From: CADEED01 sp035525785 | Lineage (GTDB): Bacteria > Pseudomonadota > Gammaproteobacteria > Steroidobacterales > Steroidobacteraceae | DNA: 64,000 nt | Assembly (NCBI GenBank): GCA_035525785.1 | Contig: DATLDQ010000127.1 | Span: forward strand, 62,001-126,000 | Direction: 5' to 3' | Shown: positions 41,797 through 50,423 of the stretch, in pieces | How the letters are laid out: every line of letters begins with the position of its first letter | Position numbering within the stretch: position 1 is the first letter of the stretch | Translations under genes and position numbers: made by a program | The notes under the pieces: model-generated | Told to the model about the DNA's origin: nothing | What the model saw: the letters and a program-made list of their open reading frames with translations, nothing else | Database searches by the model: none

Positions 41797-42566
41797 GGCT
41801 TGGGCTCCGCCGGCTTGCCGTTTCCACCATTGTTCTTGTCTTGGTCGGCCGCGCCGCCCAGAAGGTTGACGAATGCATCTTCGAGCTGCGCGCTGCCGGC
41901 GCGCGCACGAATGTCGGCAAGGCCGCCGGCCGCGACCACTTCACCGCCCGCGATCACCACAACCTCATCGCAGAGCTGCTCGACTTCCTGCATCACGTGG
42001 CTGGAGAACAGCACGCAGTGACCATCGTCACGCAGGCGACCGAGCAATTTGCGCAGGTTGCGCACGGCCATGACGTCGAGCCCGTTGGTCGGCTCGTCGA
42101 GCAGCACGTTGCGCGGACGATGCACCAGCGCGCGCGCCAGCGCCGTCTTGAGCTTCTGCCCCTGCGAGAACCCTTTCGCCAGGCGATCCGCGAACTCCTG
42201 CATCTCGAGCTGCTCGATGAGCTCGGCGGCGCGCGCTTCGCGATCCGCGACGCTCAAGCCGTGCAACTCACCGAAATAAAGGATGTTCTCGCGCGCGGTG
42301 AGATTGTTGTACACGCCGGCGCCATGCGAGAGCACGCCGATGGCGCGCCGCGCCGCGAGCGGATTGGCGGTGACGCTCGTCCCATCGATCAGGGCATCGC
42401 CGGCATTCGGCTTCAGCACGGTGTAGAGCATGCGCAGTGTCGTCGACTTGCCCGCCCCGTTCGGACCCAGCAACCCCGTGATCTGTCCGTTGCGGGCGGC
42501 GAAGCTCACGCCGCGCACCGCAGCCACCTGGCCGAACGATTTGAACAGCCCCCGCGCCTCGATCAT
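41793..42566 (-). CDS. natA: ABC transporter ATP-binding protein (NatA-like)
   Basis: A 257-aa ATPase. ATG 42566 begins MIEARGLFKSFGQVAAVRGV, with Walker A GLLGPNGAGKSTTLRML, the Q-loop region, signature FSQGQKLKTALARALVHRP and Walker B NVLLDEPTNGLD, then the switch His in VLFSSHVMQEVEQLCDEVVV. The upstream frame extension to 42686 lies within the peptidase gene. It overlaps the permease start and, at its own start, the peptidase stop by 4 bases each. Confidence 0.9.
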   Translation of the reverse strand: MIEARGLFKSFGQVAAVRGVSFAARNGQITGLLGPNGAGKSTTLRMLYTVLKPNAGDALIDGTSVTANPLAARRAIGVLSHGAGVYNNLTARENILYFGELHGLSVADREARAAELIEQLEMQEFADRLAKGFSQGQKLKTALARALVHRPRNVLLDEPTNGLDVMAVRNLRKLLGRLRDDGHCVLFSSHVMQEVEQLCDEVVVIAGGEVVAAGGLADIRARAGSAQLEDAFVNLLGGAADQDKNNGGNGKPAEPKP

Positions 42567-44038
42567 GGCGACGGCCCGGCAAGCGTGATGAAGAACGGCA
42601 TGGGCTTGAGCTTCTCGGTGCAGCTCGCGTCGAGGCCCTTGGCCGTGCCCGCGTTGATGAATGCGACCATGATGCGATCCACGCACGGAGCACCGAACTG
42701 CCCATGCCCGTGGCCGGCGATGATCACGTGCTTGCTGTCTGCGAAGCCGCGTTGCGCGAGAGCGGCGTACTCGGGCGGCGTCACCGGATCATCCGCGCCG
42801 GAAAGCAGCAGCGCGGCGGCGCCGCTCTCGAGCGGCGCGTGCAGGTCCTTGTCCACGACACCGCGCGGCCACTCCCTGCATCCCTCGACGAGCTCCCGCA
42901 CCTGTTCGGCGCCCATGTGCGTGGCGTTGAGCGCGATGACGTCGAGTTTCGACGGGTCGATCAGCGGAGTGTCTTCGCTGCAGGCAACGCTGTTGTGCAT
43001 GCCATAGGCGAAGGACGCTTCCAGCGAATTTGCGAATACGCGGAACTGGCTGGCCATGGGCGTGAAATTGTCCTCGTGCGCAGCCATGTGCAGCGACAGC
43101 GGCAGCAGTGCCGCCTGGTCGTCGTTGTAGCTCGCGAATCTCAGCACCGCGGACAGGTGGCGCTGCGTGAAATCGAAGTGGATAGGCCGACCGGTCGCCG
43201 CGTCGCTCACCATGGTGGGCACCGGGTGCGCCACGAGGCGCGCGCGCAGTGCGCGATAGTCGGCGGTGGGGTCGGTGAAGGCCTTCGCGCATGCCGCGTC
43301 CTTCGTGCAGCGCTTCAATATGCGCTCGAGCGCACGCTCCGCGTCGATGGCGATGGCCGGGCCGAGCACCACTTCCGGGTTCACCACACCATCGAGGATC
43401 AAGGTGCGCGTCGACTCGGGATAGCGGCGCGCGTAGTGCTGCGCCACACGAGTGCCGTACGAGTTGCCGAACAGGTTGATGCGTTCGTAACCGAGCGCTC
43501 GGCGCACGTCGTCGAGGTCACGCACCGCGATGCTCGTCGTGTAGAAGCGCAAGTCCGACTTCTTCGCAAGCTCGTCGCGACACTTGCGGTTCTCTTCCAC
43601 GACGTGCACGTCTTCCACGCGTGAAAAGAGGTCGTCGTTGCCGTAGGCACAGTCCAATCGGTGCGAACGCCCCGTGCCGCGCTGATCGAGCAGGATGATG
43701 TCCCGTTCGCGGCGCACGCGATCGAATGGCCCGGCCGACGACGTGTACAGGTCCACCGCCGACGTCCCCGGACCGCCGGCGATCAGGAACAGCGGGTCGG
43801 GCTTCTTGTTGAAGCTGATGGCCGGAACACGCGCGACGAACAGGTCGATCTTGCGGCCATTGGGGTCATCGGGGTTCTCAGGCGTCGTGAACGATCCGCA
43901 CTCGGCGGTCAGCGCCAGCATGCGGAAGGGATGCTCGAGCCTGCAGGGCGAAAGTTTGATCGTCGCGGGCACGACGTCCGCTCCGGCCGTGGCGGAGAAG
44001 CCCATCAATGCCGTAACGGCCATCAAGACGCGCATCAT
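42563..44038 (-). CDS. exported alpha/beta-hydrolase, tripeptidyl/proline-aminopeptidase type
   Basis: A 491-aa serine hydrolase. ATG 44038 starts MMRVLMAVTALMGFSATAGA, a signal peptide. The fold shows the oxyanion segment FLIAGGPGTSAVD, DIILLDQRGTGRSHRLDC, nucleophile Ser193 in LFGNSYGTRVAQHYARR, catalytic Asp in LLLSGADDPVTPPEYAA and His in VIIAGHGHGQFGAPC. Length and the cap region are those of the TAP-like peptidases. It overlaps the natA start by 4 bases and so heads an operon with a two-gene ABC transporter; it could process a peptide that the transporter then exports or confers tolerance to, which is inference. Confidence 0.88.
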   Translation of the reverse strand: MMRVLMAVTALMGFSATAGADVVPATIKLSPCRLEHPFRMLALTAECGSFTTPENPDDPNGRKIDLFVARVPAISFNKKPDPLFLIAGGPGTSAVDLYTSSAGPFDRVRRERDIILLDQRGTGRSHRLDCAYGNDDLFSRVEDVHVVEENRKCRDELAKKSDLRFYTTSIAVRDLDDVRRALGYERINLFGNSYGTRVAQHYARRYPESTRTLILDGVVNPEVVLGPAIAIDAERALERILKRCTKDAACAKAFTDPTADYRALRARLVAHPVPTMVSDAATGRPIHFDFTQRHLSAVLRFASYNDDQAALLPLSLHMAAHEDNFTPMASQFRVFANSLEASFAYGMHNSVACSEDTPLIDPSKLDVIALNATHMGAEQVRELVEGCREWPRGVVDKDLHAPLESGAAALLLSGADDPVTPPEYAALAQRGFADSKHVIIAGHGHGQFGAPCVDRIMVAFINAGTAKGLDASCTEKLKPMPFFITLAGPSP

Positions 44039-44105
44039 GCGCGCGGCAGGATACACGAGGGTCGGGCCATGGCCCGTCGGAAAACGCGTCCGGCGTGAAC
44101 CCGCC

Positions 44106-44144
44106 AAGAAAAAGCGGGCGTGACCCGGATCGCGAGTCACGCCC
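44106..44144 (-). terminator. intrinsic terminator of the small secreted-protein gene
   Basis: Read on the minus strand, GGGCGTGAC and GTCACGCCC form a 9-bp stem (plus positions 44136-44144 and 44116-44124), followed after two bases by a T-rich run (plus AAGAAAAAG at 44106-44114). It lies 27 bases past the stop of the gene at 44172. Confidence 0.85.
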
Positions 44145-44171
44145 TTCGATCACTGGCTCAGAAGGCCGGTC

Positions 44172-44483
44172 TCAGTTTCGGTCCTGCCCGTCATGCTTCT
44201 GGCGATAGATGCGGCGCGACTGCTGATTGGCCTCGTGCTGCAGATGCGCGCGCTCGGACCGGGTCACCACACCATCAGCCTTGGCGCGACGCTCGGCCCG
44301 GTTCAGATGTACCTGGCCCGCCGCGAGTCGACGGGTCTCGCGCATGGTCAGCTCGCCGTTCTGCACGCCGTTGCCGATGCGCTCGCGCTGGTGCGCCTGG
44401 CGGGCATTGAAGCCCGGGGTGCCCGCGAAGGCCGAACCGCTGACCACCAAAGCCACAGCGGCGAAAACTATGCTCTTCTTCAT
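44172..44483 (-). CDS. small basic exported protein, function unknown
   Basis: A 103-aa protein. ATG 44483 follows AGGAGAGAGTC and starts MKKSIVFAAVALVVSGSAFA, a textbook signal peptide. The mature part is rich in Arg, Gln and Glu and shows two similar helical units: IGNGVQNGELTMRETRRLAA and KADGVVTRSERAHLQHEANQ, which resemble EF-hand-like spacing but without the full calcium loop, then RRIYRQKHDGQDRN. Proteins of this type are common and uncharacterised in Proteobacteria. It has its own terminator and diverges from mnmG. Confidence 0.82.
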   Translation of the reverse strand: MKKSIVFAAVALVVSGSAFAGTPGFNARQAHQRERIGNGVQNGELTMRETRRLAAGQVHLNRAERRAKADGVVTRSERAHLQHEANQQSRRIYRQKHDGQDRN

Positions 44484-44624
44484 GACTCTCTCCTGCTGCC
44501 CATTGCCGCCGGAAATCGGCGTCTTGCCAGTAACAACGGGCTCGGTGCGGTGGCGTTGACACACGGCCGGAGCTACCATGCCCTCACTTCGAACGCCTTA
44601 ACCCTTTGATCTGGCGCATATTCC

Positions 44625-46523
44625 GTGGAATCTCCAGCAGTTTTTGACGTAATCGTGGTGGGTGGCGGACACGCGGGCACCGAAGCGGCGCTTGCGGCCG
44701 CGCGCATGGGCGCGCGAACGCTCCTGCTCACCCAATCGATCGAGACGCTGGGCCAGATGAGCTGCAACCCGGCCATCGGCGGCATCGGCAAAGGTCACCT
44801 GGTCAAGGAGATAGACGCGCTCGGTGGCGTGATGGCGCGCGCGGCCGATGCCGCGGCTATCCAGTCGCGCACGCTCAACGCCAGCAAGGGTCCGGCGGTT
44901 CGTGCGACGCGCGTGCAGGCGGACCGGCAGCTCTACAAGGCGTTCGTGCGCCACTCGCTCGAGAACCAGCCCAACCTCTCCCTCTTCCAGCAGGAGTGCG
45001 GCGATCTCATCGAGGAGAACGGGCGCATCGGCGGTGTCGTAACTGTCACGGGCATCGCGTTCCGCGCCCGCGCCGTCGTGCTCACGGTGGGCACCTTCCT
45101 CGGTGGGCGCATCCATGTGGGTCTCGACAACTACGCCGGGGGTCGCGCCGGCGACCCGCCTTCGAACAAGCTCGCCGAACGGCTGCGCGCGTTGCCTTTC
45201 CAAACCGCGCGCCTCAAGACCGGCACACCGCCGCGCATCGACGGCCGGACCATCGACTACTCGCAACTTGCCGCGCAGCATTCGGACGATCCGCGGCCGG
45301 TGTTCAGCTATCTCGGCCGACAGGGCGATCATCCGCGGCAATTGCCCTGCCACATCACCGCGACCACCGAGCGCACGCACGATATCATCCGCGCGGCCAC
45401 CGATCGCTCGCCCCTGTTCACGGGCAAGATCGAAGGCGTGGGCCCACGCTACTGCCCGTCGGTGGAAGACAAGGTGGTCCGGTTCGCCGACAAGACCTCG
45501 CACCAGATCTTCATCGAGCCCGAAGGGCTCAATACCCACGAGATCTATCCGAACGGTATTTCCACCTCGTTGCCATACGACGTGCAGTACGAGTTCGTGC
45601 GGACCATCAAGGGCTTCGAGAACGCGCAGATCACGCGCCCGGGCTACGCCATCGAGTACGACTTCTTCGATCCGCGCGATCTCAAGAGCTCTCTCGAAAC
45701 CAAGGCTCTCGCGGGGCTGTACTTCGCGGGCCAGATCAACGGCACCACCGGATACGAGGAAGCCGCCGCGCAGGGCCTCATCGCCGGCATCAACGCCGTG
45801 CAGGGTTCGCGCGACCTCCCGGCCTTCGTGCCCACGCGCGGCGAGAGCTACGTCGGCGTGCTCATCGACGACCTGGTGACGCGCGGCACTCGCGAGCCCT
45901 ATCGCATGTTCACGAGCCGCGCCGAGCATCGGTTGCTCCTGCGCGAGGACAATGCCGACCTGCGACTGACGCCCATGGGCCGTGAGCTCGGTCTCGTCGA
46001 CGATGAGCGATGGGCATTCTTCGAAAACAAGCGTTCCGGCGCCGCGCGCGAGCTCGCGCGATTCCACGACACGCGCATCAAGGCGGCGGAGATTCCCGCG
46101 GAATGGCAGCAGCGCGTGCTCGGCGACACCGCGACGCGTGACGCGCTCAGCGCCTTCGATCTCCTGCGCCGGCCGGAGGTTGCCTACGAGCAGGTCATCG
46201 AGCTGATCGGCCCGATGGCTTACGCGGCGGTCGAGGACGCGCGCCTCACCGCTCAGATCCGCGCGCAGGTGGAGGTCGCCGCGAAATACTCGGGCTACAT
46301 CGAGCGCCAGGAAGAAGAGATCGCGCGTCACCGCCGCAACGAGGAAACCGCGCTGCCGGCGGATCTCGATTACGGACGCGTGGCCGGTTTGTCCCACGAG
46401 GTACGCCAGAAGCTGGCGCAGCTACGTCCGTCGACGGTGGGGCAGGCCTCACGTGTCCCCGGAGTGACGCCGGCGGCGGTGTCGATCCTGCTGGTGCATC
46501 TCAAGAAATCGCGCGCGGCCTGA
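44625..46523 (+). CDS. mnmG: tRNA uridine-5-carboxymethylaminomethyl(34) synthesis enzyme MnmG
   Basis: A 632-aa FAD protein, partner of MnmE in modifying U34. GTG 44625 begins MESPAVFDVIVVGGGHAGTE with the Rossmann motif, then SCNPAIGGIGKGHLVKEIDA and ADAAAIQSRTLNASKGPAVR. Further hallmarks are LKTGTPPRIDGRTIDYS, FYFAGQINGTTGYEEAAAQG-like core and the C-terminal PSTVGQASRVPGVTPAAVSI. The 3' end overlaps the next start (TGATG). rsmG, which often follows, is absent here. Confidence 0.97.
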   Translation: MESPAVFDVIVVGGGHAGTEAALAAARMGARTLLLTQSIETLGQMSCNPAIGGIGKGHLVKEIDALGGVMARAADAAAIQSRTLNASKGPAVRATRVQADRQLYKAFVRHSLENQPNLSLFQQECGDLIEENGRIGGVVTVTGIAFRARAVVLTVGTFLGGRIHVGLDNYAGGRAGDPPSNKLAERLRALPFQTARLKTGTPPRIDGRTIDYSQLAAQHSDDPRPVFSYLGRQGDHPRQLPCHITATTERTHDIIRAATDRSPLFTGKIEGVGPRYCPSVEDKVVRFADKTSHQIFIEPEGLNTHEIYPNGISTSLPYDVQYEFVRTIKGFENAQITRPGYAIEYDFFDPRDLKSSLETKALAGLYFAGQINGTTGYEEAAAQGLIAGINAVQGSRDLPAFVPTRGESYVGVLIDDLVTRGTREPYRMFTSRAEHRLLLREDNADLRLTPMGRELGLVDDERWAFFENKRSGAARELARFHDTRIKAAEIPAEWQQRVLGDTATRDALSAFDLLRRPEVAYEQVIELIGPMAYAAVEDARLTAQIRAQVEVAAKYSGYIERQEEEIARHRRNEETALPADLDYGRVAGLSHEVRQKLAQLRPSTVGQASRVPGVTPAAVSILLVHLKKSRAA

Positions 46524-48160
46524 TGGCCCGGCAAGATTCCAAGGCTTTCACGCGCCGCGAGCTGCTGCTGACCGCGCCGCTGGTGGCGGTGGGCCTCGGC
46601 GCCTGCGGCAGCAACGACCCGCGGAAAAAAGCCGCGGTGCTGCTGCGCGGCAATGGCCCCGACCCCGATTCGCTCGATCCACATCGCGCGCGATCGACCG
46701 AAGCGATGATGGTGCTGCGCGACCTGTTCGAGTGCCTCACGCGACTCGACAAGGCGGCCGCTCCCGCGCCGGGATCCGCCGAGAGCTGGGCGATGAGTGA
46801 CGACGGCCTGGTCTACACCTTCAGGCTGCGACCGAATTTGCGCTGGTCTGATGGTGGCGCCGTGGTGGCCGAAGATTTCGCTGCCGGGCTGCGTCGCCTC
46901 GTGGATCCTGCCACGGCCTCCCAGTACGCGCAGGTGGTCGACGTCATCGTCAACGCGCCGGAGATCATCGGCGGCCGCAAGCCGGTCGACAGCCTGGGCG
47001 TGGCGGCGTCCGACGAGCGCACCGTCGTCATCACGCTGAGCGCGCCCGCGCCCTATCTACCCGGGTTGCTGGCGCACCCGTCGTGCGCGCCACTGCATCG
47101 CCCTTCGCTCAGCAAGCTCGGCGACCGCTTCGCGCGCGCCGGCAGCCAGGTGTCGAATGGCCCTTTCGTCCTCGGGGAGTGGCTGCAGGGCAGCTACATA
47201 CGCATCGAGCGCAATGCGCACTACTGGAACGACCCCGCCAACCGCATCGACGCCGTGAAGTACCTGCAGATCGCCGACGAGAACGCCGAGTTGCGCGCCT
47301 ACCGCGCGGGCGAGCTGCACTGCACGTACGTGGTGCCGCGCGGGCAGTTCGACTGGATCAAGGAAAATCTCGCCGCGGAGTTGCACGTCTCGCCGCAGCT
47401 CAGCGTCTATTACTACGGCTTCAACCTCGATCGTGCACGCTTCACGCCGAAGATCCGGCAGGCGTTGTCGATGGCAATCGACCGCGAGCGACTCGCCCGC
47501 TTGGTGCTGCGCGTGGGTGAGCTGCCGGCTTGGGGCTGGGTGCCGCCCGGCATCTTCGGCTACACCGCCCAGAGCTTCGACTACGCCAAACTACCTGAGG
47601 AGACGCGCGTCGCCGCGGCGCGCAAGCTGCTCGCGGAGGAAGGCTTCACGGCCGATCGGCCGCTGACTTTCGAGCTGCGCTATAACACCGGCGAAGTACA
47701 CAACAAGGTGGCCGTGGCCGTAGCGTCGATGTGGAAGGAAGCGCTGGGTGTCGATGCGAAACTGGCGGCAGTCGAATTCCGTTCGCTGATGTCCGACGTG
47801 GAGCGCCGCGAAATCGACGTCTACCGCCTCTCCTGGGTGGGTGACTACAACGACCCGTACAACTTCCTGCAGTACCTGAAATCGGATTTCGGCATCAACC
47901 TGCCGCACTACGCGAGCAAGGCATACGACGCGCAGCTACTCGAAGCCGGCCGGCAAACCGAGCCTGCCCGGCGGCGCGAGCTGCTCGAGGCGGCCGAACG
48001 GCTGATGCTGGCCGACCATCCGGTGATTCCGCTGTACTTTTACGTAAACAAGCATCTGGTGAAGCCAGAGCTGAAGGGCTGGTACGACAATGTCATGAAT
48101 GTCGTGTACTCCAATGATTTGTCACTGGAGTCCCCTTCCGACGGCGCCGCGGGCGCCTGA
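46523..48160 (+). CDS. oligopeptide ABC transporter substrate-binding protein (OppA-like), lipoprotein
   Basis: A 545-aa solute-binding protein. ATG 46523 overlaps the mnmG stop by one base. The N-terminus FTRRELLLTAPLVAVGLGAC has twin arginines and a lipobox (LGAC), so it is probably a Tat-dependent lipoprotein. The OppA family core follows: NGPDPDSLDPHRARSTEAM, RDLFECLTRLDKAAAP, YTFRLRPNLRWSDGGAVVAE, ASQVSNGPFVLGEWLQGSYI-like strand and WVGDYNDPYNFLQYLKSDFG. No permease or ATPase genes sit beside it, so it must use a transporter elsewhere or act alone. Confidence 0.9.
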   Translation: MARQDSKAFTRRELLLTAPLVAVGLGACGSNDPRKKAAVLLRGNGPDPDSLDPHRARSTEAMMVLRDLFECLTRLDKAAAPAPGSAESWAMSDDGLVYTFRLRPNLRWSDGGAVVAEDFAAGLRRLVDPATASQYAQVVDVIVNAPEIIGGRKPVDSLGVAASDERTVVITLSAPAPYLPGLLAHPSCAPLHRPSLSKLGDRFARAGSQVSNGPFVLGEWLQGSYIRIERNAHYWNDPANRIDAVKYLQIADENAELRAYRAGELHCTYVVPRGQFDWIKENLAAELHVSPQLSVYYYGFNLDRARFTPKIRQALSMAIDRERLARLVLRVGELPAWGWVPPGIFGYTAQSFDYAKLPEETRVAAARKLLAEEGFTADRPLTFELRYNTGEVHNKVAVAVASMWKEALGVDAKLAAVEFRSLMSDVERREIDVYRLSWVGDYNDPYNFLQYLKSDFGINLPHYASKAYDAQLLEAGRQTEPARRRELLEAAERLMLADHPVIPLYFYVNKHLVKPELKGWYDNVMNVVYSNDLSLESPSDGAAGA

Positions 48161-48310
48161 TCTTCCGACTCGGGCTTCCCGCGACGTCAGCTTTCGTCTG
48201 ACATGGCGAGCATTCGCCGCTCCGACATGCATCTGTAACCGCGCCGACATCCGTCGCACATCGCGGTTCGCAATGATCGGTTCACGCCATCAAAGCCCGT
48301 GAGGTCCCAC

Positions 48311-48622
48311 GTGAGCACGATTACCCAGATCCAGCAGCGAGCGGCATTCGTACCTGCCGAATTCTTTCATGACGTCGACGTCGCCGAATGTGCGCTGGAT
48401 GAGCAACTCGAACAGCTGCATCGCCAGTACGCGGCCGTGAATCGCGCGGCCTCGCGCGCCAAGTTCGAACTGGAGTTGCTGGAAGCGCGGGACGACATCC
48501 ACGCGCACGTGCTGGCTCAGGCGAGGCGTCACCGCGCCGCGGCAGATCCCCGCTGCGCGCGACTCGTGAGGGCTATCGACGCTCTCGAAGAGCGCCTCGA
48601 ACGCACGGAGGACGGCGAATGA
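48311..48622 (+). CDS. small predicted coiled-coil protein, function unknown
   Basis: A 103-aa frame starting at GTG 48311, 6 bases after GAGG, with typical codon use. It is mostly helical and charged: AECALDEQLEQLHRQYAAVN, RAASRAKFELELLEARDDIH and ARLVRAIDALEERLERTEDG. No family was recognised. It fills the gap between the oppA-like gene and the convergent DUF885 gene, ending 16 bases before the latter's stop. A GTG at 48299 is the alternative start. It may be spurious. Confidence 0.5.
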   Translation: MSTITQIQQRAAFVPAEFFHDVDVAECALDEQLEQLHRQYAAVNRAASRAKFELELLEARDDIHAHVLAQARRHRAAADPRCARLVRAIDALEERLERTEDGE

Positions 48623-48638
48623 GGCGCTCGATCGAAGG

Positions 48639-50411
48639 TTACCGCGCGGCGCTCTGTGCCGCGATCCAGGCCCGAGTGTTGGTCTCGAGCACCGACATGG
48701 GCAACGCACCGCTGCCGAGGATCTGGTCGTGGAAGGCCCGCACATCGAAGCGGCTGCCCAGGGCTTTCTCGGCCTCGGCACGCAGCGCCTGGATCTTGAG
48801 CTGACCTAGCTTGTACGCCAGCGCCTGGCCGGGCCAGGAGATGTAGCGGTCCACCTCGTTCTGGATGTCCTGGTCGCTCTTGCCCGTGTTCGTCTTGAAG
48901 TAATAGATCGCCTGGTCGCGCGTCCAGCCGAACTGGTGGATGCCCGTGTCGACGACGAGGCGCACCGCGCGCCACATGTCGTAGTTGAGTTGGCCAATCT
49001 TCTGGAACGGGTCGGTGTACAGCCCCAGCTCGGAGCCGAGACTCTCCGAATACAGGGCCCAACCTTCGATGAAAGCGGTGTAACCGGCGTTGCGGCGGAA
49101 TTCCGGCAGACCCTTGAGCTCGTACTGCAGCGCGATCTGCAGGTGATGGCCAGGCACCGACTCGTGCGCCGTCAGCGCCTCGATCTCCCAGATCGGGCGG
49201 GTCTCCGGCTTGTACAGGTTCACGTAGTAGTTGCCGGGGCGCGAGCCATCGAGTGACGGCGGCTGGTAGTAGGCGGTCGTCGTGGTCGGCGCGCTGGCGG
49301 CCGGGATCGCGCGGATTCCGAACGGCGTCTTCGGCAGGCGGCCGAAGAGCTTCGGCAGCTGCGGCTCGATGCTTCGCGCGGTCTTTTCGTAGGCCGCGAA
49401 CAATTCTTCCGGCGTCTTGTAGAAGAAGCGGTCGTCGGTGCGCAGGAACACCAGGAACTGGTCGAGGTTGCCGAGGAAGTTGATGCCCTCGAGCGTCTTC
49501 TCCATCTCCTTGCGGATGCGTTCCACCTCGGCCTTGCCGGTGTTGTGGATGTTGGTCGGTGACTGGTTGACGATGGTGGTGAAGTGCGCGACGCGATTCC
49601 GGTAGTACTGCTCGCCGTCCGGCGTGTTCTTGATACTCACCGTGTCCCGCGAACCGGGTAGATAGACTTCGCGCAGGAACTTCTCGAGGCGCTGGTAGGC
49701 GGGCACGCCCGTGGTCTGGATCGCGGCCTTGGCAGCGGCCTGCAGGCGGTCCTTCTCGGCCTGAGGGATGCCAGCCGGCATCTTCTTGAACGGCGCGTAG
49801 AAGCCCGACTCTTCGGGGTTGGTCACGAGCTGCGGCTTGATCTGCTCGATGACCTTGTTCACCACCACGCGGGGCTGCGTGCGACCTTCGGTGATGCCAC
49901 CCTGGAACAGCGCGATCCACTGGTCGAAATACACGCCAGAGGCGTTGATGCGCGCGATCCAGTTCTCGTAATCCTTGACCGTGCTGAACGGCGCGAACTC
50001 GGAGACCTCGGCGAGCAGCTGGGGGCCTTCGTTGCTGCGAATGGCGTAGAGGTACGACTTGAAGTTCGCTTCGTTGATGCGCTCGTTGATCTCGTGCTCG
50101 AACAAGTCGAAGTTGAGCTGGTCCGCCTTCTCGAGCTTGTCGCGCGGTATCTTGCGCAGCGCCTGCAGGCGCGTGAAATTGCGCGCGTTGTGCGCGTCGA
50201 TGGTCGGCTGCGACATGTCGGGCAGCTTGTCGTTGTAGCGGGTGTCACCCAGCTGCGTGGCGCCGATGGGGTCATCCGCGAGGTCCTCCTGCCAGACCTG
50301 GTCGAATAGCTTCAGCAGCGGGACATTCGCGGGCTTTTTGGCGGCGAGGGCCGGGGCGGAAATGAGGAAACCCGCGAGCGGGGCCAACAGAGCAATGGTT
50401 ATACGGCGCAT
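48639..50411 (-). CDS. exported DUF885 family protein, probable metallopeptidase
   Basis: A 590-aa protein. ATG 50411 after AAAGGGCGCGCT begins MRRITIALLAPLAGFLISAP, a signal peptide ending ALAA. DUF885 features run through DPIGATQLGDTRYNDKLPD, PFGIRAIPAASAPTTTTAYY and the metal site HESVPGHHLQ (residues 416-425), followed by FIEGWALYSESLG, which provides further ligands. The family resembles zinc carboxypeptidase/oligopeptidase folds, and some members hydrolyse peptides. Probably periplasmic. Single gene; its neighbour on the left is the CheD-like gene on the same strand. Confidence 0.9.
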   Translation of the reverse strand: MRRITIALLAPLAGFLISAPALAAKKPANVPLLKLFDQVWQEDLADDPIGATQLGDTRYNDKLPDMSQPTIDAHNARNFTRLQALRKIPRDKLEKADQLNFDLFEHEINERINEANFKSYLYAIRSNEGPQLLAEVSEFAPFSTVKDYENWIARINASGVYFDQWIALFQGGITEGRTQPRVVVNKVIEQIKPQLVTNPEESGFYAPFKKMPAGIPQAEKDRLQAAAKAAIQTTGVPAYQRLEKFLREVYLPGSRDTVSIKNTPDGEQYYRNRVAHFTTIVNQSPTNIHNTGKAEVERIRKEMEKTLEGINFLGNLDQFLVFLRTDDRFFYKTPEELFAAYEKTARSIEPQLPKLFGRLPKTPFGIRAIPAASAPTTTTAYYQPPSLDGSRPGNYYVNLYKPETRPIWEIEALTAHESVPGHHLQIALQYELKGLPEFRRNAGYTAFIEGWALYSESLGSELGLYTDPFQKIGQLNYDMWRAVRLVVDTGIHQFGWTRDQAIYYFKTNTGKSDQDIQNEVDRYISWPGQALAYKLGQLKIQALRAEAEKALGSRFDVRAFHDQILGSGALPMSVLETNTRAWIAAQSAAR

Positions 50412-50423
50412 AGCGCGCCCTTT

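Noticed and set aside
44598..46397. Open minus-strand frame of about 600 codons opposite mnmG
   Set aside because: mnmG is certain; the antisense translation has no recognisable sequence.
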